A DNA stretch of 5,650 nucleotides from Candidatus Iainarchaeum sp. (GCA_016186855.1 JACPKT010000054.1:1-5650), one strand, 5' to 3'; shown: positions 1-5,641, counted from the first letter of the stretch. Program-made: numbers and translations. The notes: generated by a model from the letters alone, not told the origin.

Positions 1-480
1 TTGGTTATTTCCTATAATTATATCATTTGCTCCAGTTGAACCACAAGAGTTGTTGTTTTGGATAGTGTTATTTGCGGCACCGTCTATTACTTCTATTGAT
101 AGGCCGTCTCCGCCGAAAGTATTGTTAAGTATTCTATTGTTGGATGACACTACGCGTATTGCAAGCGAACCCAGGCTCGGATCCATTGTGAAATTACAGT
201 TTTTTATGGTTGTATTTGAACCGTTAAGATGCATTACTGGTACCACGACTCCAGAAGTTATGATACTGTGGTTCCTGCAGTCAAAAGTCACGTTATCCGC
301 TGCAATTACAAAACAATTAGATGTCCCGATAGTTGTGTCACCACCAAGGTAATACAGTTTCCCATTTTGCCATCCAAAATAATCGCAGGGGAAGTTTCTC
401 CCCTTGATGCCCGGCAGCCAGCCCCTTGTATGATGCATGCAAAAGATTGTTCTCTTACTTCCACAATCCGTGGGCTGCAT
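1..480 (-). CDS. Right-handed beta-helix surface protein module, partial and probably frameshifted
   Basis: This minus-strand frame is open from about base 621 to the window edge, so the 3' end is missing. Convincing protein begins near base 390 with CDYFGWQNGKLYYLGGD, followed by FVIAADNVTFDC and asparagine-rich turns such as NNRILNNTF and ANNTIQNNN. That is the spacing of parallel beta-helix (PbH1) rungs, in which an inward hydrophobic residue alternates with an Asn ladder. It aligns with the middle of the upstream prepilin-like protein (CGFSAWEEG, YYLANDL). The ATG at 480 is the start a gene caller would choose, but residues between 480 and about 403 in this frame do not look like the family, and there is no ribosome site. 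The real N-terminal part lies in another frame just upstream (404-539). I infer a continuation of the 1378-527 gene interrupted by single-base indels, or a decayed paralogue. The function is unknown; it is probably extracellular. Confidence 0.6.
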   Translation of the reverse strand, partial: MQPTDCGSKRTIFCMHHTRGWLPGIKGRNFPCDYFGWQNGKLYYLGGDTTIGTSNCFVIAADNVTFDCRNHSIITSGVVVPVMHLNGSNTTIKNCNFTMDPSLGSLAIRVVSSNNRILNNTFGGDGLSIEVIDGAANNTIQNNNSCGSTGANDIIIGNNQ

Positions 481-539
481 TCGTTTAATGGGTATTTTGC
501 GCACAGGCCGTGTGCTAAATGGAAATTTAAGTGCAGAGT
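404..539 (-). other. Out-of-frame N-terminal part of the second beta-helix module
   Basis: In the third minus-strand frame, between a TGA at 542-540 and about base 403, the translation contains LCAKYPLNECSPRIVEV followed by EQSFAC and a further Cys. This matches the upstream gene's LCAKYPENDCFRVIEL followed by NQTFGC (residues 55-77 there) without a gap for the first ten residues. The segment has no ATG, GTG or TTG after the TGA and no signal peptide, so it cannot be an independent gene start. It connects by homology to the beta-helix frame downstream if one base is added near the C-run at 400-403 or the G-run at 388-391, and to the upstream gene if one base is added between 527 and 540. It is therefore the missing link of a broken or mis-sequenced tandem module. 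Confidence 0.6.
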
Positions 540-1378
540 TCACAAGGGCAAACTGTTCCAAATGGGTCGCTGCAGCTTGTTGTGGAATTTGGAAAACCAC
601 TTGGTACTGCCTTGCACTTGTTTGAGGTTATTCCGTATTGAGCTAATGTGGAGTCAATTTTAATTGCTTCCTGTGTAGTCGTAGCCGAACAAGCATTGTT
701 GATAGAAATTGAGTTGTCAAAAGCGGTTCCTGTGACATAAATTGCGTGCTGGCCAGTTCCGGTAAATGAATTACCAAAAATGAAGCTATTATTAATGATT
801 TCGTTTAACAAAATAGGATTAGAGCCGCCACCGCTTACTTCTATTCCAGCGTTTGCACCATCTAATAATGTTAGTTTGCAACTACGCACTTTAACGTTTT
901 TTGCTGTTCCAGCAATTTTTATTCCGGTGCCTCCACTCGCCACAGTAATCTTGTATGGTAAAAAATAACAAGCTAAAAATACTTTGTCCTTATCTATAGT
1001 GAGGCATGTTTGACCTGGAGCCGTTGCCAAATCATTTGCCAAATAATACCCGAAGTTAATACTCCCACTGCCTTCTTCCCACGCGCTAAAACCACAAGAA
1101 GTTATTGGCCTAAATTTTACCACACTACAACGGTTATCTAACCAATGACAACCAAATGTTTGATTTTTTAATTCTATTACGCGAAAACAATCATTTTCCG
1201 GGTATTTTGCACATAGTGCATCTATAAATACAATATTTGTTTCGCCTTCAGTAGAAGCAGTAATTAGTATTATCACCGCTATCGCAATCACTGCCACAAG
1301 AATTGCCCCCCCAAGTAGCAAAAGGTATTCCAGTGCCCCTTGTGCCTTGACCATCTGCAATAATTTGTTCTTTCTCAT
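527..1378 (-). CDS. Class III signal peptide (prepilin-like) cysteine-rich beta-helix surface protein
   Basis: This 283-residue protein opens with a basic leader (MRKNKLLQMVKA) followed by QGALEYLLLLGG and a hydrophobic helix to about residue 40. This is the archaeal class III signal peptide, cut by an archaellin/prepilin peptidase (FlaK/EppA type), predicted here between Ala12 and Gln13, with the conserved Glu at mature position 5. The helix would form a pilin-like core or anchor with the rest outside the cell. Residues 56-137 are rich in Cys (56, 64, 77, 84, 95, 125, 137), and about 110-230 shows beta-helix-like repeats (GIKIAGTAKNVKVRSC, NEIINNSFIFGNSF). More Cys lie at the C-terminus (269, 277, 279, 282). 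It may be an adhesin or minor pilin; the ligand is unknown. The stop at 527 falls 21 bases before a homologous CAKYP motif in another frame, so the native protein may be longer, with a second module. The start is supported by the leader and a TATA-like box. Confidence 0.8.
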   Translation of the reverse strand: MRKNKLLQMVKAQGALEYLLLLGGAILVAVIAIAVIILITASTEGETNIVFIDALCAKYPENDCFRVIELKNQTFGCHWLDNRCSVVKFRPITSCGFSAWEEGSGSINFGYYLANDLATAPGQTCLTIDKDKVFLACYFLPYKITVASGGTGIKIAGTAKNVKVRSCKLTLLDGANAGIEVSGGGSNPILLNEIINNSFIFGNSFTGTGQHAIYVTGTAFDNSISINNACSATTTQEAIKIDSTLAQYGITSNKCKAVPSGFPNSTTSCSDPFGTVCPCELCT

Positions 1379-1393
1379 ATTTAACTATTTATG

Positions 1394-1409
1394 ATAATTA
1401 TATTTTTTT
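1394..1409 (-). promoter_or_regulatory. TATA-like promoter element for the prepilin-like gene
   Basis: Read on the minus strand, an A-run leads into AAATATAATTAT, centred near base 1401, about 24 nt before the ATG at 1378. Archaeal transcription usually starts about 25 nt after the TATA centre, so the RNA would begin at or very near the start codon. No Shine-Dalgarno sequence precedes the ATG, which fits a leaderless transcript. The A-rich stretch just upstream could act as the BRE. This is inferred from spacing only. Confidence 0.5.
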
Positions 1410-1497
1410 CATTGTTTTAAAAGGCTTTTATCGGTTAGGTGGGTTATTTATGGAGCAGGGCCACTTGTCTTTTTGAAGAAAAAGTTGTTTCTTTTTT

Positions 1498-1502
1498 GGA
1501 GA
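1498..1502 (+). promoter_or_regulatory. Shine-Dalgarno site deciding the dehydrogenase start
   Basis: GGAGA lies 7 nt before the ATG at 1510. An overlapping ATG at 1506 runs into TGA after four codons, so the site supports 1510 as the start. Confidence 0.6.
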
Positions 1503-1509
1503 AAAATGA

Positions 1510-2643
1510 ATGAGAACTGAAATTTTTTTGCTGGCTTTTTTGCATTTGCTTTTGGTCGGGTGTATTGAAAAAGAAAACCTTTTTGATTTGCCGCCGGCAG
1601 TTGAAAGCAAGGAATTAGCTGTTGAAATTGTTGCACAGGACTTGGACATTCCTTGGTCACTGGATTTTTTGCCAAGCGGGGAAATGATTTTTTCTGAGCG
1701 CGCCGGAAAAGTCAAAATTTTGGAAAAGGGAGTGATACATGAAGTGAAAGGGGTTGCGCATTTGGGTGAGGGCGGCCTGCAGGGAATAGCGGTTGACCCG
1801 GTTTTTTTGCAAAACAATTTCATTTACCTTTATTACACTTATTTTGGTGATGGAAAAATTTTGAACAAGGTTTCCCGCTTTGAGCTAAAAAACAATTCTT
1901 TGGAAAACGAAACCGTGCTATTGGAAGCGATTCCGGGAAACGTTTTTCACGACGGCGGAAGGATAAAATTTGGTCCGGATGGGTTGCTTTACATTACAAC
2001 CGGTGATTCAGGTTCGTCGGAGCTTGCACAGAATAAAACTTCTTTGGCTGGAAAAATTCTTCGCATGAAACCGGATGGAACAATCCCTGAGGGCAATCCT
2101 TTTGGCACTTTTGTTTTTTCTTTTTTTTTCCGCAACCCGCAGGGAATTTCATGGCACCCGCTGACCGGTGAATTGTTTGCAACCGAGCACGGACCATCAA
2201 AGCACGATGAAGTCAATTTGATAAAAGCCGGCGAAAATTATGGCTGGCCGGAAAAACTCTGCAATGAGGGCCAAGAAAGTGAAAAATTTGTGGAAGCGGT
2301 TGTTTGCTTTGACGAGTGGACCATGGCCCCAAGCGGCGCAGCATTTTATTCCGGAAATCGTCTCCCGCTAAAAAACCATTTTATTTACGGGGGGCTCCGC
2401 GGGGAACAGGTGCGCGCATTGCTTTTTGAAAACGGCGCTGTTGTAAGGGATGAAGAATTGCTTGAAGGGTTTGGAAGAGTAAGGGATGTTGTGGAGGGCC
2501 CTGATGGTTTATTGTATTTTGCAACAAACAATACTGATGGGCGGGGAACTCCAAAACCTGGTGACGACAAGATTTCCTTTATTTGGCCGGCAATTATTTC
2601 TGTTGGCGCGCTTTCAGCTGAAGCGCCTGCAAACGTCTTGTAG
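1510..2643 (+). CDS. PQQ-dependent glucose/sorbosone (aldose sugar) dehydrogenase family lipoprotein
   Basis: This 377-residue protein belongs to the GSDH family of six-bladed beta-propeller quinoprotein dehydrogenases, which oxidise aldose sugars using PQQ and Ca2+. The N-terminus is a lipoprotein signal with lipobox LVGC, the lipidated residue being Cys18, so the enzyme should be tethered outside the membrane. Family motifs appear in order: DIPWSLDFLPSG (46-57), GEGGLQGIAVDP (87-97), FHDGGRIKFGPDGLLY (146-161, with the likely catalytic base His147), LAGKILRMKPDG (179-190), RNPQGISWHP (208-217), EHGP and NYGWP (226-247), GLRGEQVRAL (295-304), then DGRG and GDDKI (343-355). RNPQG is preceded by FFF where the family usually has Gly plus another residue. 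Cys251 and Cys266 could pair. The family resemblance ends near Ile358; the last 19 residues are antisense to the neighbouring SIMPL gene, so the native C-terminus looks replaced. The sugar substrate cannot be told, and no PQQ synthesis gene is in the window. Confidence 0.9.
   Translation: MRTEIFLLAFLHLLLVGCIEKENLFDLPPAVESKELAVEIVAQDLDIPWSLDFLPSGEMIFSERAGKVKILEKGVIHEVKGVAHLGEGGLQGIAVDPVFLQNNFIYLYYTYFGDGKILNKVSRFELKNNSLENETVLLEAIPGNVFHDGGRIKFGPDGLLYITTGDSGSSELAQNKTSLAGKILRMKPDGTIPEGNPFGTFVFSFFFRNPQGISWHPLTGELFATEHGPSKHDEVNLIKAGENYGWPEKLCNEGQESEKFVEAVVCFDEWTMAPSGAAFYSGNRLPLKNHFIYGGLRGEQVRALLFENGAVVRDEELLEGFGRVRDVVEGPDGLLYFATNNTDGRGTPKPGDDKISFIWPAIISVGALSAEAPANVL
2385..2643. other. Convergent 3' overlap with a probable deletion or chimera junction near 2583
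   Basis: The dehydrogenase (plus) and SIMPL (minus) reading frames overlap tail to tail by 259 bases. The recognisable dehydrogenase sequence ends with GDDKISFI at 2583, and the recognisable SIMPL sequence ends with ESAPTEIIAGQ at 2583-2585, coming from the other side. Neither gene keeps its own usual C-terminal strand and stop. Each instead reads into the antisense of the other: 19 residues for the dehydrogenase and about 64 for SIMPL. The simplest reading is loss of the short convergent intergenic region with both gene ends; an assembly join would look the same. Confidence 0.55.
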
Positions 2644-3320
2644 TAGTCCTGGTAGACCGGGTAGAACGAAATGCTTTGCTCGCTGATTGATTCTATTTGT
2701 TTTATTTTCACTCCAACTGAGTCTGCGAGGGTTTGTGCTTTTTGCTTTGTTTCTTCCCCGGCTTTTTTCAGCGCTGATAGCTTTAGTTCTTTTGTTTTTG
2801 CGTCTGTCAGCGAGAACACTATGCTGTCAACTCTGTTTGCGCCAGCGCCGACTGCCGCGTCAATTATTTTTCCTGCATCATTGATGTTTGTTGAGGAAAT
2901 TTTCAGCGAATTGGTGGTACTGTATCCTTTTAATTCGTATTTTCTTGTTGCCTCATTCCACTCCCTGTTTTCGTTCAGGGTGTAATTGGTTGTTTCAATG
3001 CTTGTTTTCGGGATTCCTGCTGCATTGAGAGCTGTCAGAACCTTTGCAGAAACGTCTGCATTTTTTGCTTGTGAGTCCTTTGCTTTCAGCGCCGTGCTTT
3101 CAACAGACAAGTGGATTTCAACCTTTTCTGGGGCAGCGGAAACCTCGTAGCTTCCCGAAACGCTGATTGTCCTTTTGTCTTCTTTTTCATCAGCTGTTTC
3201 TGCAAAGTTTGCAGTATCAGTTGGTGTGGCTGAATTTGCATTCTGCAAAGGCAGAAAAATTCCTGCAAAAATCAATGCAGCGATTGCAATTACCCCAAAA
3301 ATACTCAAAATTTTCTGCAT
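2385..3320 (-). CDS. SIMPL (DUF541, YggE-like) domain secreted protein with an abnormal C-terminal tail
   Basis: This is a 311-residue protein. Residues 1-30 form a Sec signal peptide or N-terminal anchor (hydrophobic 4-24, possible cleavage after NANSA), so it acts outside the membrane. The SIMPL domain follows: RTISVSGSYEVSAAPEKVEI (50-69), NAAGIPKTSIETTNYTL (99-115), KGYSTTNSLKI (131-141), the block AGANRVDSIVFSLTD (159-173), KLSALKKAGEETKQKAQTLAD (180-200), and the signature AGASAESAPTEIIAG (231-245). The family has no known catalytic activity; bacterial YggE is linked to oxidative-stress tolerance, which is only suggestive here. SIMPL proteins normally finish about a dozen residues after the ESAP-PGE segment. 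Here residues 248-311 are instead the antisense of the dehydrogenase gene, rich in Ser, Pro and Thr, so the last beta strand is probably missing. The start is fixed by a perfect GGAGGT site. The gene lies 98 nt downstream of the antiporter in the same orientation. Confidence 0.85.
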   Translation of the reverse strand: MQKILSIFGVIAIAALIFAGIFLPLQNANSATPTDTANFAETADEKEDKRTISVSGSYEVSAAPEKVEIHLSVESTALKAKDSQAKNADVSAKVLTALNAAGIPKTSIETTNYTLNENREWNEATRKYELKGYSTTNSLKISSTNINDAGKIIDAAVGAGANRVDSIVFSLTDAKTKELKLSALKKAGEETKQKAQTLADSVGVKIKQIESISEQSISFYPVYQDYYKTFAGASAESAPTEIIAGQIKEILSSPGFGVPRPSVLFVAKYNKPSGPSTTSLTLPNPSSNSSSLTTAPFSKSNARTCSPRSPP

Positions 3321-3328
3321 TTTTTTTT

Positions 3329-3334
3329 ACCTCC
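3329..3334 (-). promoter_or_regulatory. Strong Shine-Dalgarno site for the SIMPL gene
   Basis: Minus-strand GGAGGT is separated from the ATG at 3320 by a run of eight A. It is the strongest ribosome site in the window and fixes this start. Confidence 0.8.
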
Positions 3335-3370
3335 ATTTTTTTTGCTGTTTTATGGATTTTTTGCTTCAGT

Positions 3371-3404
3371 TTGTTTTAAAACAATTGGTTTTTGTTAACA
3401 AAAA
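3371..3404 (-). promoter_or_regulatory. Pair of A/T-rich palindromes upstream of the SIMPL gene (possible operator/promoter)
   Basis: Two perfect palindromes lie between the antiporter stop and the SIMPL start: TTGTTTTAAAACAA (3371-3384) and TTTTTGTTAACAAAAA (3389-3404), with centres 19 nt apart, about two helical turns. The TTTTAAAA core of the first could also serve as a TATA box. That would put transcription start near 3350, leaving a leader of about 30 nt that contains the GGAGGT site. The second would then cover the BRE region, as expected for an operator of a dimeric repressor. The T5 run may also help end antiporter transcription. A/T-rich DNA produces such symmetry by chance fairly often. 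Confidence 0.35.
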
Positions 3405-3418
3405 GCCTAATGTGCAAA

Positions 3419-4642
3419 TCAGTCGAGTGCTTCAATTATTACTGGCTTTACAGGCGCGCCTTTTTTGCTTTTCAAAAAATAGGCTGCAAGCGTGGTGAAA
3501 AGAATTGAGAAAAGAATTACTGAAAAAACTATCTGCACTATTTCCTGCGCCCTAAAAACGCCTGCTGAAAGCGCAAAGACTGCAAGCACTGCAGCAGAAA
3601 GCCCCCGCGGAACCATTACTATTGTGACTTTTTTTTCAAGTTCGCTTATTTCAAGCATTTTTCTGCGCGCGAAAAAAGAAATGTACAGCATCCTTCCCGC
3701 GGCAATGAGGAGCGTTATTGCAAGGCCGATTGCAAGAGCTTCTATTTTGGGGAGCCCTACAATCATTCCCAAGTACACAAAAAAGAACACTCTTATCATA
3801 AATGCAACCAATGCGTGTGTTTTGCTGAGGTCTTCATCAAGTTGCTCGAATTTTTTTTCAGGAAAAAGAGAGTTAAACAACAGCGGCGCATTTGCAAGCA
3901 TTATTCCGCCAAAAAAGATTGCTATTGCACCGCTTGAGCCCAAGATTTCTGTGAAAGCGTACAACAATATGAATGCACTGAGAGTTGCAGTGTAAGAGAA
4001 CTCGTATTTTTTCAGTCTGCTAATCAGGGGAGCCCAAAGCAGCCCAAAAATTATGCCGATGGTAATTGCTGAAAAACACTTGAGCAAAGAGCCTTGAACC
4101 GCCCCGTTGGCGGACAATTGAGTACCTTGGCCCAAATGGTTTATCATTACAAGTGCTATTACAACCGAAAAATTGTCAGAGATTGACTCGATTGAAAGAA
4201 TTGTTTTAAGTTTTTCTGAAATGCCCTTCATTGAAAGAATCATTGGAATTATTACTGACGAGCTTGAGCCGGCAATAATTATCCCGACAAGCAAGGCTAT
4301 TGTGGAAGGAAAACCAAAAAGCAATAGAAGTGCAAAAGTTGAAATTATTGAAAAAACAATTCCTGAAAACATCAAAAGTATTCCGATAAAGCCCTGTGAA
4401 ATGACTTTTTTCAGGTCAAGGTGCATTCCTCCGTCAGAAAGAATTCCAATGATTGCAATTGCCCCTATGAGCCCGGCTGACTCGAAAATGAATGATTCGC
4501 CAGAAAAATTCAGTGTGCCCAAAATGATTCCGAACAATAACAGCCACAAGGTGTTTGGAATCGAAGTTTTTTGGAACAAGACATTTCCAGCAAAACCCAG
4601 CAAAATTGTTACCCCGATTGCAATTATTGCAATTTCAGCCAT
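3419..4642 (-). CDS. Na+/H+ antiporter, NhaP-like (CPA1/CPA2 cation:proton exchanger fold)
   Basis: This 407-residue integral membrane protein has roughly 12 hydrophobic segments and only short termini, the usual size for the Na_H_Exchanger family. It should exchange Na+ (or K+) for H+ across the cell membrane. Landmarks are LSDGGMHLDLKKV (68-80), equivalent to the family's FEGGL-LDL element with Asp70; the unwound-helix stretch AGSSSSVIIP (124-133), where NhaP proteins often have TDP; ILSIESISDNFSVV (148-161), the ion-site helix; SSGAIAIFFGGIMLAN (236-251); RVFFFVYLGM (284-293); and PRGLSAAVLA (345-354) with the conserved Arg346. The ion-site motif is odd: NhaP proteins have Glu-Ser-x-x-Asn-Asp, whereas here it is Glu152-Ser-Ile-Ser-Asp156-Asn157. 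There is no TrkA-type regulatory domain, which argues against a Kef channel. It is divergent from msrB across 69 nt. Ion specificity cannot be read from the sequence. Confidence 0.88.
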   Translation of the reverse strand: MAEIAIIAIGVTILLGFAGNVLFQKTSIPNTLWLLLFGIILGTLNFSGESFIFESAGLIGAIAIIGILSDGGMHLDLKKVISQGFIGILLMFSGIVFSIISTFALLLLFGFPSTIALLVGIIIAGSSSSVIIPMILSMKGISEKLKTILSIESISDNFSVVIALVMINHLGQGTQLSANGAVQGSLLKCFSAITIGIIFGLLWAPLISRLKKYEFSYTATLSAFILLYAFTEILGSSGAIAIFFGGIMLANAPLLFNSLFPEKKFEQLDEDLSKTHALVAFMIRVFFFVYLGMIVGLPKIEALAIGLAITLLIAAGRMLYISFFARRKMLEISELEKKVTIVMVPRGLSAAVLAVFALSAGVFRAQEIVQIVFSVILFSILFTTLAAYFLKSKKGAPVKPVIIEALD

Positions 4643-4699
4643 TTCAATTATTTCTTTTAAACAAACACTTTTTAACTCTTTTAACCATTTTTTTGCAAT
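4643..4699. promoter_or_regulatory. Divergent promoter region between antiporter and msrB
   Basis: This is a short A/T-rich spacer with two TTTTAAC copies at 4670-4676 and 4679-4685 (9-base period). Either copy, read in either direction, could be a TATA box: the first is centred about 27 nt before ATG 4700, and read on the minus strand about 31 nt before the antiporter ATG. The antiporter has no clear Shine-Dalgarno site. Promoter assignment rests on spacing only. Confidence 0.35.
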
Positions 4700-4711
4700 A
4701 TGGGTGAAAGG

Positions 4712-5104
4712 ATGCCAAAAACAGAGCAGGAGTGGAGAAAAAAACTTTCCAAAGAACAGTTCAGTGTTTTAAGGGAAAAGCAAACCGAACCTGCATTCAC
4801 CGGCAAGCTTTTGCACAACAAAGAAAATGGAAATTACAATTGCGCGGGCTGTGGGGCAGAACTTTTTTCCTCTGGCACAAAATTTGACTCGGGCACGGGC
4901 TGGCCCAGCTTTTATGACGTGAAGGGCAGCAAGAGCATTGCACTAAAAGAGGACAAAGGATTTGGAATGCAAAGAATAGAGGTTGCCTGCAGGCGCTGCG
5001 GTAGCCACTTGGGCCACGTTTTTGACGACGGGCCAACACCCACAGGAAAACGCTACTGTATCAATTCCTGTGCGCTTGAGTTTAAAAAAAAAGATAAAGT
5101 TTAG
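4712..5104 (+). CDS. msrB: Peptide-methionine (R)-S-oxide reductase MsrB
   Basis: This 130-residue cytosolic enzyme reduces the R epimer of methionine sulfoxide in proteins, repairing oxidative damage. It is a full-length, single-domain MsrB. The N-terminus EWRKKLSKEQFSVLREKQTE (7-26) is typical. The zinc site is two CxxC pairs, Cys44/Cys47 (NCAGCGAELF) and Cys93/Cys96 (CRRCG). The core has GTGWPSF with Trp64, then HLGHVFDDGPTPTGKRYCIN with catalytic Cys116. A second Cys120 follows in CINSC, where most relatives have a non-Cys residue; it could help resolve the sulfenic acid. I chose ATG 4712 because GGTGA at 4703-4707, four bases ahead, fits the archaeal anti-Shine-Dalgarno register. An in-frame ATG at 4700 adds four residues and would suit a leaderless transcript. 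There is no fused MsrA domain. It is followed after 18 nt by a reductase, probably in one operon. Confidence 0.95.
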   Translation: MPKTEQEWRKKLSKEQFSVLREKQTEPAFTGKLLHNKENGNYNCAGCGAELFSSGTKFDSGTGWPSFYDVKGSKSIALKEDKGFGMQRIEVACRRCGSHLGHVFDDGPTPTGKRYCINSCALEFKKKDKV

Positions 5105-5122
5105 AAACTGAAATTGGTTGAA

Positions 5123-5641
5123 ATGAAGGAACCGTTTTTTTTTGCAGTGGCTGCGGTTACAATTGACGGGTTTATAGCACGCTTTCCCGGCCACAAAAGT
5201 GACTGGACAAGCAAAGAAGACAAAGCACACCTGCACAAAATGGAAAAAGCAGCGGATGTTCTTCTGCTTGGAAGAGCGTCTTTTGAAGTTGCAAAAAAAA
5301 AATTGTCCAAAAAAAACTGCCTTGTGCTTTCAAGAAAAGTCAATGGCATCCGAAAAAAAACAAAAAATTTGACTTTTCTTAACCCAAAATCGGTTGATGT
5401 CAAAAAATTTGTGAAAGATTGCGGCTACAAAAAAATCTGCGTGCTCGGGGGCCGCGCAGCATACAATTACTGCCTTAAAAAAAACCTTTTGGACGAAATT
5501 TTTGTAACAATAGAGCCAATAGTTTTTGGCAAAGGCATTCCAATGTTTGACAGTGCCGTTAAAACAAAAACCTTCACGCTTGTTTTAGCCAAAAAACTGA
5601 ACGCAAAGGGAACACTGTTATTGCATTACAAAAAAAAATAG
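5123..5641 (+). CDS. RibD C-terminal/dihydrofolate reductase-like family NADPH reductase
   Basis: This 172-residue protein has the DHFR-like fold of the RibD_C family. Motifs numbered from ATG 5123 are FAVAAVTIDGFIAR (7-20), SDWTSKED (26-33), ADVLLLGRASFE (44-55), the dinucleotide-binding stretch ICVLGGRAAYN (105-115), and LDEIFVTIEPIVFGKGIPMF (123-142). These suggest an NAD(P)H-dependent reductase of a pterin- or pyrimidine-like substrate. It could be a non-classical dihydrofolate reductase or the riboflavin-pathway diaminopyrimidine reductase. The stand-alone form and the SDW-SKED segment resemble the general DHFR-like subfamily more than RibD proper, so no symbol is given. An in-frame TTG at 5114 would add three residues; ATG 5123 is preferred because the family start aligns there. 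The protein is Lys-rich, with several A-runs in the DNA where frameshift errors could occur, yet the frame is intact. It sits 18 nt after msrB on the same strand, implying cotranscription. Confidence 0.82.
   Translation: MKEPFFFAVAAVTIDGFIARFPGHKSDWTSKEDKAHLHKMEKAADVLLLGRASFEVAKKKLSKKNCLVLSRKVNGIRKKTKNLTFLNPKSVDVKKFVKDCGYKKICVLGGRAAYNYCLKKNLLDEIFVTIEPIVFGKGIPMFDSAVKTKTFTLVLAKKLNAKGTLLLHYKKK

Noticed and set aside
388..540. Programmed -1 ribosomal frameshifting joining the two beta-helix modules
   Set aside because: No canonical X-XXY-YYZ slippery site in the right frame and no obvious downstream structure at either break; simple indels explain it better.
229..663. 144-codon plus-strand open frame opposite the beta-helix region
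   Set aside because: The minus strand carries clear beta-helix and CAKYP homology here; the plus-strand product shows no family features.
1469..1484. Small hairpin (CTTTTT, loop GAAG, AAAAAG) in the dehydrogenase leader
   Set aside because: Six mostly A-T pairs are too weak to call a riboswitch or terminator, and the sequence is low-complexity.
1428..1823. 131-codon minus-strand open frame at the start of the dehydrogenase
   Set aside because: It is antisense to conserved dehydrogenase blades, with no recognisable domain and no ribosome site.
2110..2130. T-run in the dehydrogenase as a possible frameshift or terminator
   Set aside because: The frame continues intact into RNPQG with strong homology on both sides.
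3492..3995. 167-codon plus-strand open frame inside the antiporter gene
   Set aside because: It is antisense to conserved membrane segments of the antiporter, and its Ser/Ala/Ile-rich composition is what reversed hydrophobic codons give.
4173..4772. 199-codon plus-strand open frame across the antiporter and into msrB
   Set aside because: It is antisense to clear antiporter helices and overlaps msrB in another frame; the translation resembles no family and lacks a ribosome site.
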